This document shows, piece by piece, positions 1 through 6,801 of a DNA stretch of 46,154 nucleotides. The notes beneath the pieces were generated by a model. The model ran no database searches and was not told where the DNA came from. It saw only the letters and a program-made list of their open reading frames with translations. Each line of letters starts with the position of its first letter. The first letter of the stretch is position 1. Position numbers and translations under genes: made by a program. Source of the DNA: Microbacteriaceae bacterium (lineage in GTDB: Bacteria > Actinomycetota > Actinomycetes > Actinomycetales > Microbacteriaceae); contig JAODMW010000285.1 of assembly GCA_025464815.1 (NCBI GenBank), forward strand, positions 1 through 46,154, written 5' to 3'.

Positions 1-972
1 GTGCGCGAGATAGGCGAGCGCGCGGCCGTTCGCATCGCCGCCCGGCTTGAACGCGCTCTGTGGGATGAGGAATGTCGTCACCAGGCTCGAGGTGATGAGG
101 AAAGCGCTCATGGTGAGCGCTGCCGTCGTGAGCAGTCGACCGGCCCCCTTGATGCGGCCGACCGGACGGTCGGGGGTGTCTCCCGGCTTCCCGGTGATCT
201 GCGGCATGACCGCGACCCCGGTCTCAAACCCTGAGAGGCCGAGGGCGAGCTTGGGGAACACGATGAGGGCGATTCCGACGATGAGCCAGGGGTTGCCGTT
301 CACGTTGGGCTGTCTCAGAAGCGCCGACCACCAGTCCGTCACGAGGACAGGCTGCTCGGCGACGTGCCCGATCGACACGACGATCACCACGACGTTGAGC
401 GCGAGGTAGACGGCGACGAGCACGACGGCGATGCCGATCGCCTCCCTGAAACCACGCAGGAACACGGCTCCGAGCAGTGCGATGAGCACGAGGGTGATCA
501 GGATCTGGTTACCGTGGAACCAGGAGGGAGCGAAGGGGTTCTCGATGGCGTGAGCCGTGGCATCCGCTGCCGAGAGGGTGATGGTGATCATGAAGTCGGT
601 CGCCGCGAAGCCCAGCAGCACCAGCACGAACAGTTTGCCGGCCCACCACGGCAGCAGCTTCTCGAGCATCGCGATCGATCCGGAGCCCTTGAAGCTCTCC
701 CGCGCGACGCGACGATAGACCGGCAGCGCCCCGAGCAGCGTGAGCAGCACGAGCACGATGGTGGCGAAGGGGGAGAGGAGACCGGCGGCGAGCGCCGCGA
801 TCGCGGGCTGGTAGCCGAGGGTGGAGAAGTAATCGACGCCGGTGAGGCACATGACCCGCCACCAGGAGTGGGTCTTCTCAGTACTCTCGGCATGCGGCCC
901 CTGGTGTGTGCCCCTGCGGTCGACCAGCCCCTGCAGGAGCCAACGGCGCAAGCCACCGGATGTCGTGGTCAT
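1..972 (-). CDS. APC-superfamily amino acid permease (3' end outside window)
   Basis: Reading leftward from ATG at 972, 324 codons stay open to base 1, so the C-terminus is missing. The protein has a basic, charged N-terminus (about 45 residues), then the stretch [20 protein letters not shown] and a run of hydrophobic segments separated by short loops. This is typical of a large group of actinobacterial APC-type amino acid transporters of roughly 600-700 residues. It would sit in the cytoplasmic membrane and carry amino acids or related amines; the substrate cannot be told. A GTG directly before the ATG is an alternative start, with GGATGGGGATG as a purine-rich leader. Only 23 bases separate it from the apt stop codon, so it is probably the last gene of the leftward transcript that starts at 3043. 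Confidence 0.75.
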   Translation of the reverse strand, partial: MTTTSGGLRRWLLQGLVDRRGTHQGPHAESTEKTHSWWRVMCLTGVDYFSTLGYQPAIAALAAGLLSPFATIVLVLLTLLGALPVYRRVARESFKGSGSIAMLEKLLPWWAGKLFVLVLLGFAATDFMITITLSAADATAHAIENPFAPSWFHGNQILITLVLIALLGAVFLRGFREAIGIAVVLVAVYLALNVVVIVVSIGHVAEQPVLVTDWWSALLRQPNVNGNPWLIVGIALIVFPKLALGLSGFETGVAVMPQITGKPGDTPDRPVGRIKGAGRLLTTAALTMSAFLITSSLVTTFLIPQSAFKPGGDANGRALAYLAH

Positions 973-979
973 CACATCC

Positions 980-1003
980 CCATCCTGTCAGACAGTCAGA
1001 TGG
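980..1003. other. Hairpin across the apt stop codon
   Basis: CCATC-CTGTC-A-GACAG-tca-GATGG can fold into two stacked 5-bp stems with a 3-base bulge. It covers the apt stop codon and lies just upstream of the permease ribosome binding region. It could act as an mRNA processing or attenuation structure. There is no T tract, so it does not look like a classical terminator. Confidence 0.3.
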
Positions 1004-1526
1004 TCAACAGTGAGTGTAGGGACCGGCCGGGCAGCTTCGTCCGGCCGTGGAGCGCAGCGATCTCGAGCGCGACGGCGATTCCGGCGATGGACCAGCCGGC
1101 TCGCTCGATGAGCGAGCAACTCGCCGCGAGGGTCCCGCCGGTCGCGAGAACATCGTCGATGAGCAGGACCCGTGCTCCCGGCGGCAGTTCGTCCGGGTGC
1201 AGCTGCAGCGTCGTGCTGCCGTACTCGAGGTCGTAGTCCTGCGAGAGAACGGCGCGGGGGAGCTTTCCCGGCTTGCGGATCATGGCGATGCCCTGACCGC
1301 TCGCGTATGCAGCGCTCGCCGCGAGCACGAAACCGCGGGCCTCGACCCCGGCGATCGCGTCGAAGGTGCCCGCGAATGGTTCGATGAGCGAATCGGTGAC
1401 GGTGCGGAGCGCCGCGCCATCGGCGAAGACCGGAGTCAGGTCGCGGAAGATCACTCCGGCGCGGGGAAAGTCGGGAATGACCCGGCTCAGCCGCTCGATC
1501 GCGTCCTGCGCTGTCTCAGTCGGCAT
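996..1526 (-). CDS. apt: Adenine phosphoribosyltransferase
   Basis: A 176-residue cytoplasmic purine-salvage enzyme that converts adenine plus PRPP to AMP and pyrophosphate. The type I phosphoribosyltransferase PRPP-binding motif VLLIDDVLATGGT lies at residues 120-132. The adenine-enzyme flexible loop RKPGKLP is at 84-90 and the early segment IPDFPRAGVIFRDLTP is typical of Apt. The length is normal for the family. The ATG at 1526 is only six bases beyond the stop of the ABC permease gene, so translation is probably coupled. The genetic context (exporter genes upstream, an amino acid permease downstream) does not suggest a specialised role. Confidence 0.95.
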   Translation of the reverse strand: MPTETAQDAIERLSRVIPDFPRAGVIFRDLTPVFADGAALRTVTDSLIEPFAGTFDAIAGVEARGFVLAASAAYASGQGIAMIRKPGKLPRAVLSQDYDLEYGSTTLQLHPDELPPGARVLLIDDVLATGGTLAASCSLIERAGWSIAGIAVALEIAALHGRTKLPGRSLHSLLTI

Positions 1527-1532
1527 CCCGGC

Positions 1533-2267
1533 TCACGGGGTCTTCCTCCGAAGCGTGATCGAGCCGAGAATGACGGCGCCGATCGCGTAGGCCGCGATGA
1601 TGAGGAGCTTGCCGCCGATATATCCGGCGCCCTCCGAATCGGTGGCCACCGCGTTCAGCGCATCGATCGCATGGGAGAGCGGCAGCCAATCCGAGATGGC
1701 ATGGAGCACGTCCGGAAGCTGGTCGCGCGGAAGGAAAACGCCGCCGAGCAGCACCTGCGGAAAGACGAAGATCGGCATGAACTGCACGACCTGGAATTCG
1801 GTGCGGGCGAATGCGCTCGCGAGCAGGCCGAGGGTCGTGCCGAGCACGGCATCCGCGAGCGCGACGGCGAGGAGAAGCCATACCGAGCCCTCGATCGTGA
1901 GACCGCACACCCAGATCGAGAAGCCGACCGCGATGCCGGCCTGCAGGATGGCGAGCAGGCCGAAGGCGAGCGTGTAGCCGAGGATGAAATCGGCCTTGTC
2001 GAGGGGCATCGTGAGCAGGCGCTCGAGAGTGCCGGACCGGCGTTCACGCAGTGTCGTGATGCTCGTGACGAGGAACATGATCACGAAGGGGAAGAGGGCC
2101 AGCATCGCGGGCCCCACTTTTTCGAACACCGGCGTATCGACGAACAGCCATGACATGAGCCCGATGAGCAGGCTCGGCACGACGAGAAGGAGCCCGATCG
2201 TGCGCGGGTCGTGCCCGATCTGGGCGAGAACGCGTCCGGTGGTGGCAAGGGTTCGGCCGAAACTCAT
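1533..2267 (-). CDS. ABC-2 type exporter permease
   Basis: 244 residues with a short cytoplasmic N-terminus and six predicted membrane spans, in the layout of ABC-2 (DrrB/NodJ-like) permeases. The conserved ERRSGTLERLLTMPLDKADFI segment begins near residue 76, and hydrophobic helices continue to the C-terminus. With the ATPase encoded just upstream (start ATG overlaps its stop as ATGA, 2264-2267) it forms a half-transporter pair that probably exports a drug, lipid or peptide. The substrate is unknown. No dedicated regulator lies beside the pair. Confidence 0.88.
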   Translation of the reverse strand: MSFGRTLATTGRVLAQIGHDPRTIGLLLVVPSLLIGLMSWLFVDTPVFEKVGPAMLALFPFVIMFLVTSITTLRERRSGTLERLLTMPLDKADFILGYTLAFGLLAILQAGIAVGFSIWVCGLTIEGSVWLLLAVALADAVLGTTLGLLASAFARTEFQVVQFMPIFVFPQVLLGGVFLPRDQLPDVLHAISDWLPLSHAIDALNAVATDSEGAGYIGGKLLIIAAYAIGAVILGSITLRRKTP

Positions 2268-3043
2268 GATGCCTCCCCCGAGCTGTGCCGGGGATGGTGC
2301 TCCACAAGATGCAGGAATGCGTCTTCCGTGTCACGTGCCCCCGTGATCGCGAGGAGCCCTTCCGGCGTCTCGTCGGCCAGCAGCATTCCGTCGCGCATGA
2401 GCAGCAGGCGGTCGCAGCGCGTCGCCTCGTCCATGACGTGGCTCGAAATGAGCAGAGACGTGCCATGCTCGGCCAGGCCATGGAACAGTCCCCACAGTTC
2501 GACCCGAAGCACGGGGTCGAGTCCGACGGTCGGTTCGTCGAGCACGAGGAGCTCAGGCGAGCCGATGAGTGCCGCCGCGAGCGAGACGCGGCTTTGCTCT
2601 CCACCGGAGAGGGAGCCGACCAGCCGATTCGCCTGCGGGACGAGGTCGGTCGCATCCATCACCCGATCGACCTCGGATCGGTCGGCACCCATCACCGCAC
2701 GGAAGTACCTGAGATTCTGCCGAACGCTGAGATCGTCGTAGACGCTCGCCGACTGGGTGACATAGCCGACCCTGCGACGCAGGCTGGCGGTCCCGGCAGG
2801 GCTGCCGAGCACCTCGATCGAACCGGATGCGATCCTTTGCACACCGACGATGGATCGCATGAGCGTCGTCTTGCCGCATCCGCTCGGTCCGAGCAGGCCG
2901 ACGACGGCGCCCCGCGGCACCGAGACGTCGAGGCCATGGAGCACCTCGTGCTTGCCCCGCATGATCCGGAGGTCGCGCACCTCGATGGCAGGCTCCGACG
3001 CATCCACCATCCGATGGACTCCATCATCCATTTCACTTGCCAC
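2264..3043 (-). CDS. ABC exporter ATPase subunit
   Basis: 259 residues containing all nucleotide-binding motifs: Walker A GPSGCGKTT at 52-60, signature LSGGEQ at 145-150, and Walker B LLVLDEP at 165-171 followed by the H-loop in SSHVMDEA. The domain size and early-aligned sequence fit the DrrA/CcmA group that pairs with ABC-2 permeases, and the partner overlaps its 3' end by four bases. It energises export at the inner face of the membrane. The GTG start at 3043 is supported by the -10 box TAGGCT exactly six bases upstream. This would give a leaderless mRNA starting at the start codon. Confidence 0.88.
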   Translation of the reverse strand: MASEMDDGVHRMVDASEPAIEVRDLRIMRGKHEVLHGLDVSVPRGAVVGLLGPSGCGKTTLMRSIVGVQRIASGSIEVLGSPAGTASLRRRVGYVTQSASVYDDLSVRQNLRYFRAVMGADRSEVDRVMDATDLVPQANRLVGSLSGGEQSRVSLAAALIGSPELLVLDEPTVGLDPVLRVELWGLFHGLAEHGTSLLISSHVMDEATRCDRLLLMRDGMLLADETPEGLLAITGARDTEDAFLHLVEHHPRHSSGEAS

Positions 3044-3049
3044 GAGGCG

Positions 3050-3055
3050 AGCCTA
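3050..3055 (-). promoter_or_regulatory. -10 box for leaderless ABC exporter transcript
   Basis: On the minus strand TAGGCT is followed by six bases and the GTG start at 3043. The same TAnnnT-N6-start layout recurs at many other genes in this window. No clear -35 hexamer and no Shine-Dalgarno sequence are seen. Confidence 0.6.
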
Positions 3056-3136
3056 AACCCGCGCTCCGAGTTCGCTCGGAGCTTGCCGCGAACACGGCGA
3101 GAGTGGAGGACTCCTTGGTTATAGTTGTAGCGCCGC

Positions 3137-3164
3137 ACAGCGCACCCAAGACAGCGCACCCAAG
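3137..3164. repeat. Perfect 14-base tandem duplication in lemA leader
   Basis: ACAGCGCACCCAAG occurs twice head to tail (3137-3150 and 3151-3164), directly before the AGAGAG ribosome binding region of lemA. It looks like a recent slippage duplication. Whether it alters promoter or leader function cannot be told from sequence. Confidence 0.85.
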
Positions 3165-3175
3165 AGAGAGCAGCA

Positions 3176-3742
3176 ATGGAACTTCTCATCATCGTAGGCA
3201 TCATCGTCCTGCTCGTCGTCATCGTCGGCATCTACCTGTGGTCGACCTATAACGGGCTCGTGCGACTCAACGTACGCGTCGACGAGGCGTGGAGCGACAT
3301 CACCGTGCAGCTCAAGCGCCGTGCCGACCTGATTCCGAACCTCATCGAGTCGGTCAAGGGCTATGCCGCCCATGAGAAGGGCGTCTTCGAAGCCGTCACG
3401 AAGGCACGGGCCGAGTCGATCAGCGCGAGCACCCCGGCGGATGCGGCTGTCGCGGAGAACCACATGCAGTCCGCTCTCAAGAGCATCTTCGCGGTCGCCG
3501 AGGCCTATCCGCAGCTGCAGGCGAGCCAGAACTACCTCCAGTTGCAGGGCGAACTCGTGGACACGGAAGACAAGATCCAGGCTTCCCGTCGTTTCTACAA
3601 CGGCGGAGTGCGGGAGATGAACACCAAGGTCAAGACCTTCCCGAACACGCTGTTCGTGCGCAATCTCGGTTTCACGGAGCGTGAGTTCTTCGAGGTCGCC
3701 GACTCGGCGGCCATCGCGGAACCCCCGCGCGTGCAGTTCTGA
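3176..3742 (+). CDS. lemA: LemA family membrane-anchored protein
   Basis: 188 residues. Residues 2-22 form one strongly hydrophobic segment (an N-terminal anchor), followed by the helical LemA domain with its family hallmarks: the early VDEAWSDI segment, RRADLIPNLIESVKGYA, and the terminal NTLFVRNLGF...ERE region. LemA proteins are long antiparallel helical bundles exposed outside the membrane; their molecular function is poorly defined. The gene directly precedes an M48 membrane metalloprotease gene, a pairing seen widely in bacteria, so a shared role in membrane protein quality control is plausible. The start ATG follows a purine-rich AGAGAG and a 14-base tandem repeat. Confidence 0.9.
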   Translation: MELLIIVGIIVLLVVIVGIYLWSTYNGLVRLNVRVDEAWSDITVQLKRRADLIPNLIESVKGYAAHEKGVFEAVTKARAESISASTPADAAVAENHMQSALKSIFAVAEAYPQLQASQNYLQLQGELVDTEDKIQASRRFYNGGVREMNTKVKTFPNTLFVRNLGFTEREFFEVADSAAIAEPPRVQF

Positions 3743-3750
3743 GACCTGCA

Positions 3751-3777
3751 GGTTGAGTAGCGAGCGCCAGCGAGCGT
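3751..3777. repeat. Fragment of a REP-like GGTTGAGTAGCGAGCG repeat
   Basis: Between lemA and the protease gene lies GGTTGAGTAGCGAGCG followed by CCAGCGAGCGT. It resembles one half of an intergenic palindromic repeat seen in many Microbacteriaceae genomes (recalled from memory). The second half, ending in the reverse of GGTTGAG, is missing, so this appears to be a decayed or partial copy. Confidence 0.55.
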
Positions 3778-3802
3778 TCACCATTACCGAACTGAGCGGC
3801 CC

Positions 3803-4699
3803 ATGTATCGCGCCATAGCGAAGAACAAACGCAACACCGTTTTCATCATCCTGCTGTTCCTGCTCATCATCGGTGGGCTGGGAGTGCTCGCGGGCTACGT
3901 GTACCGGAGCTGGTCGATCTCGATCACCGTTCTCGTGGTCGCCACCGTGTACGCGCTCATCCAGTACTTCGCCGCGAGCAGGCTCGCCGTGTCGATCTCC
4001 GGCGGCCGCGAGATCCAGAAGTCCGACAATCCGCGGCTCTACCGCATCGTCGAGAACCTGTCGATCACCGACGGATTGCCGATGCCGAAGGTCTACATCA
4101 TCAACGACCCGGCGCCGAACGCCTTCGCCACGGGTCGCGACCCGCAGCACGCCTTCGTGGCCGCCACGACCGGGCTGCTCGACATCATGGACGACTCGGA
4201 ACTCGAGGGTGTCATGGCCCACGAGATGGGCCATGTGCAGAACTACGACACCCGCGTCTCGATGATCGTCTTCGGCCTCGTGGTGGCCATCGGTTTCATC
4301 GCCGATCTGTTCCTGCGCTTCGCCTTCTTCGGCGGCGGTCGCAGCAACGATCGCAACAACGGCGGTGGCGGCGGCAACCCCATCGTGCTCGTCTTCGGTC
4401 TCGTCGCGATGATCATCGCCCCGCTCGTCGCCGCCGGAGTGCAGGCCGCGATCTCACGGCAGCGTGAATATCTCGCCGATGCCACGAGCGCCATGACGAC
4501 CAGGAACCCGGATGCGCTGGCCAGCGCCCTCGAGAAGCTCGCCCAGTACGGCCGCCCGATGCAGCGACAGAACAGCTCGATGTCGCACCTGTGGATTTCG
4601 GACCCGAACAGGCCCGGCGTGATGAGCAGGCTCTTCAGCACGCACCCGCCGATCGCGGAGCGCGTGGCCCGCCTGCACAAGATCGGCGGGGAGTTCTAG
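3803..4699 (+). CDS. M48 family membrane zinc metalloprotease (HtpX-like)
   Basis: 298 residues. Two membrane helices lie near residues 11-33 and 36-56. The zinc-binding HEMGH motif follows (H140, E141 catalytic, H144), and the third ligand is E222 in REYLADA. More hydrophobic segments lie around residues 150-175 and 195-220, separated by a Gly/Asn-rich loop. This is the HtpX pattern: a cytoplasm-facing protease that cleaves misfolded membrane proteins. It follows lemA by 60 bases on the same strand and is probably cotranscribed. The stop codon overlaps the stop of the convergent gene by four bases. Confidence 0.9.
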   Translation: MYRAIAKNKRNTVFIILLFLLIIGGLGVLAGYVYRSWSISITVLVVATVYALIQYFAASRLAVSISGGREIQKSDNPRLYRIVENLSITDGLPMPKVYIINDPAPNAFATGRDPQHAFVAATTGLLDIMDDSELEGVMAHEMGHVQNYDTRVSMIVFGLVVAIGFIADLFLRFAFFGGGRSNDRNNGGGGGNPIVLVFGLVAMIIAPLVAAGVQAAISRQREYLADATSAMTTRNPDALASALEKLAQYGRPMQRQNSSMSHLWISDPNRPGVMSRLFSTHPPIAERVARLHKIGGEF

Positions 4700-5934
4700 C
4701 GCAAAGCGGGTTGAGCAGCAGGGTCGATCGCGCTCGTCACGCGCACTCCGAGCTCTGCGGCTGTCGCAGCCGCGAGATCCCCTCGCCCCATGACTTCGAT
4801 GTCGTCGAGCCCCTGCCAGGCGGCGGTCTCGCGCAGCAGCGGCGCGAGGCGTGCGGCGGTCTCGGGCGGGGCATCCGCTTCCGTCCAGGCCGATTGCACG
4901 CGCAGCACTCGGTTCTGCCGGTCGCTCTTGAGGTCGACTCGACCCACGAGTCGGTCGTCGATGAGCAGCGGAAGTGTGTAGTAGCCGAAGACCCGCTGCG
5001 CTGCGGGAGTGTAGATCTCGATGCGGTAGCGGAAGCCGAATATGCGTTCGGTGCGTTCGCGCTCCCACACCACGGGGTCGAATGGCGAAAGCAGCGCAGT
5101 GGCTTCGACTCGGCGCGGAACACGGGCGTCGCGGTGCAGCCACGCCGGCCGGTTCCAGCCTTCGACGGCGACCGGCACCAGCTCGCCGGCATCCACGAGG
5201 TCGTCCAGGGCGGCCCGTGCCGGTGCCTGCTTGAGACGGAAGTAGTCGGCCAGATCACCCAGCGTGCCGATGCCATGGGCGCGGGCCGAGATGCTCATGA
5301 GCCGGCGGACCGCGTCCTCCCGCGACACCGAAGCGCCCAGGACGCTGTCGGGCAGCACTGACTCTGCCAGCGCGTAGGTGCGTTCGAAGCGGGTTCGACC
5401 AGCGGTGACGACATCGCCGAAGCGGAAGAGATATTCCAGGCCGGCTTTCACGTCCGACCAGCCCCACCACGGCCCACTGCGCCTGTTCGCGTCGTGCTCG
5501 ATCTGGCTGGCCGCGAGCGGGCCCTTCGCCGCCAGTTCGAGTTTCAGCCAGTCGAGCATCGCGGCATTCGACCGCACCCAGCCGTCCGGTTTCGTGCCGT
5601 AGCGCTCCCGGTTGTCGTCCATGCGCCAGCGGAACAGGGGCCACGATTCGACCGGGATGATCGCCGCCTCGTGGGCCCAGTACTCGATGTAACGGCTCTT
5701 CTTCGCGAAGGTGAGCCGGTCGAGGTCGGCCTTGTCGTAGGCACCGAGGCGCGCGAACAGCGGCAGGTAGTGACTGCGTTCGAAGACATTGACGGAGTCG
5801 AGCTGCAGCAGCCCGAGCCGATCGATGGTCAGGTTGAGTTGCCGGGCACCGGTGGTCTCGGCGTGCGGTCGGCCGAATCCCTGGGCGGCGAGCGCGATAC
5901 GTCGGGCCTGTGCCGCTGAAACCATCTGAACCAT
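4696..5934 (-). CDS. YcaQ/AlkZ-type winged-helix DNA glycosylase
   Basis: 412 residues matching the HTH_42 family, which includes E. coli YcaQ and Streptomyces AlkZ, DNA glycosylases that unhook interstrand crosslinks and bulky N-alkyl adducts. The Q-x-D catalytic motif described for this family is present as Q44-L45-D46 in LLQLDSVNVF. The following segment SHYLPLFARLG is also typical, as are the central RYIEYWAHEA region and the C-terminal LKSDRQNRVLRV. A TAAGGT box lies eight bases upstream of the ATG, suggesting a very short leader. The neighbours give no hint of a toxin or antibiotic cluster, so it is probably a general repair enzyme of the YcaQ branch. Confidence 0.85.
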   Translation of the reverse strand: MVQMVSAAQARRIALAAQGFGRPHAETTGARQLNLTIDRLGLLQLDSVNVFERSHYLPLFARLGAYDKADLDRLTFAKKSRYIEYWAHEAAIIPVESWPLFRWRMDDNRERYGTKPDGWVRSNAAMLDWLKLELAAKGPLAASQIEHDANRRSGPWWGWSDVKAGLEYLFRFGDVVTAGRTRFERTYALAESVLPDSVLGASVSREDAVRRLMSISARAHGIGTLGDLADYFRLKQAPARAALDDLVDAGELVPVAVEGWNRPAWLHRDARVPRRVEATALLSPFDPVVWERERTERIFGFRYRIEIYTPAAQRVFGYYTLPLLIDDRLVGRVDLKSDRQNRVLRVQSAWTEADAPPETAARLAPLLRETAAWQGLDDIEVMGRGDLAAATAAELGVRVTSAIDPAAQPALR

Positions 5935-5961
5935 CGCTAGCGACCTTAGCGGCCGCCACCG

Positions 5962-6654
5962 TCATGGCGTTGCGCCGGCCTCGGGCAGGGACAGGACATC
6001 GACCACGCTGTCGAGGATGTGGTGGTGCGGATGCCTCGCCAGCTCGTCTCTGCCGACCGCACCGGTCAGCACCCCGACGCCGACCACGCCGGCGTTGCGC
6101 GCGGCCAGGAGATCCACGATCGTGTCGCCGGCGGCGAGCACAGCCCGCACATCCGTTACACCGGTCTTCTCCATCGCGTGATGGATGAGGTACGGCGCCG
6201 GCCGCCCGGCCGTGACCTCCGAGGTGGTGACCACCGCATCCAGCAGATGTTCGCTCCCCGCCCCGACGGTCCACCCCAGTGATTCCAGCAAGGGTGTCGC
6301 GACCTCGTCGGAGAAACCGGTGGTCAGCGCGACCGCGATCCCGCGCGTTCGTAATTCGCGCAGCGCGTCTTCCACGCCGGGAAGTGCGACGGGCGGGTCC
6401 TCGCGGTAAGCGCGGGCCAGGATCTCGAGGAAGCGGCGGAACGCGGCATCCACCGCTGCAGGATCCGGGGACACCCCGCCGAGTTCCATGAGGGCCGCGA
6501 TGGCGCTCGACTTCTCGGTGCCCATCCACCGCTGCAGGTCCTGCTGGCTGACGGTCGCACCGGTCTCTCGCACGCTCTCCTCGAGGGCGACGTAGACGAG
6601 TCCGTGGTCGTCGATGGTCGTTCCGGCCATGTCGAACGCGACGAGTTCGATCAT
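5962..6654 (-). CDS. PhnX-like phosphonatase, HAD superfamily
   Basis: 230 residues. The HAD motif I is DMAGTT (D8 nucleophile). Alanine A10 sits where most HAD phosphatases have the acid/base Asp, exactly as in phosphonoacetaldehyde hydrolase PhnX. The cap domain has WMGTEK, where K48 aligns with the Schiff-base lysine (Lys53 of B. cereus PhnX, from memory). The downstream TTGFSDE, AGRPAPY and AAGDTIVDL segments also follow PhnX. By the same comparison the second-shell residues Cys22, His56 and Tyr128 of PhnX appear as Leu, Ala and Phe. Expected chemistry is C-P bond cleavage of phosphonoacetaldehyde or a close analogue to an aldehyde and phosphate. It is divergent from an FAD oxidoreductase and next to an importer. 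The RBS is AAAGAGGG. Confidence 0.85.
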   Translation of the reverse strand: MIELVAFDMAGTTIDDHGLVYVALEESVRETGATVSQQDLQRWMGTEKSSAIAALMELGGVSPDPAAVDAAFRRFLEILARAYREDPPVALPGVEDALRELRTRGIAVALTTGFSDEVATPLLESLGWTVGAGSEHLLDAVVTTSEVTAGRPAPYLIHHAMEKTGVTDVRAVLAAGDTIVDLLAARNAGVVGVGVLTGAVGRDELARHPHHHILDSVVDVLSLPEAGATP

Positions 6655-6671
6655 CGTGCACCCTCTTTCGA

Positions 6672-6700
6672 ATTATTCGTACGACTGCTCGTACAACCAA
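6672..6700 (-). promoter_or_regulatory. Candidate promoter of the PhnX-like hydrolase gene
   Basis: On the minus strand TTGGTT (6700-6695), a 17-base spacer and AATAAT (6677-6672) form a plausible sigma-70-type promoter. The -10 is 17 bases from the start codon, so the leader would be about 11 bases and the RBS would lie close to the transcript's 5' end. That is tight but possible. The spacer is filled by a palindrome. Confidence 0.45.
6679..6694. promoter_or_regulatory. Palindromic operator candidate inside the promoter spacer
   Basis: GTACGA-CTGC-TCGTAC is a perfect 6-bp inverted repeat with a 4-base spacer. It lies between the -35 and -10 candidates of the hydrolase gene, the classical place for a repressor. 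No regulator gene sits in this cluster, so the binding protein would be encoded elsewhere; the layout would suit a GntR- or TetR-type dimer. Confidence 0.5.
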
Positions 6701-6709
6701 GCAGTGCAC

Positions 6710-6728
6710 GGTGAACCGGTCGTGAACG
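6710..6728 (-). promoter_or_regulatory. Candidate PHO box (PhoP site)
   Basis: On the minus strand GTTCACGACCG is followed by GTTCACC: two GTTCAC units (6727-6722 and 6716-6711) with an exact 11-base period. This matches the direct-repeat architecture known for actinobacterial PhoP (units like GTTCACC every 11 bases). It lies about ten bases upstream of the hydrolase -35 candidate, in the divergent region shared with the FAD oxidoreductase. Confidence 0.6.
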
Positions 6729-6801
6729 GCACGCGAATTCATGCTCGTCGAGCAGCCCTGGTGCTTGACGCGTCGCTCGATCATCCGCAGGGTCGATACT
6801 C

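Noticed and set aside
364-2153. Long rightward open frames (290 and 368 codons) over the permease, apt and ABC genes
   Set aside because: They are rich in Arg, Glu, His and Gly with no family features, and lie antisense to clearly recognised genes. High GC produces such frames.
3119-4234. Leftward 371-codon frame over lemA and the protease gene
   Set aside because: Antisense to two confident genes; low-complexity composition and no motif.
6765-6800. TTGACG/GATACT as promoter of the FAD oxidoreductase
   Set aside because: The spacer is 24 bases and the -10 would lie directly against the start codon.
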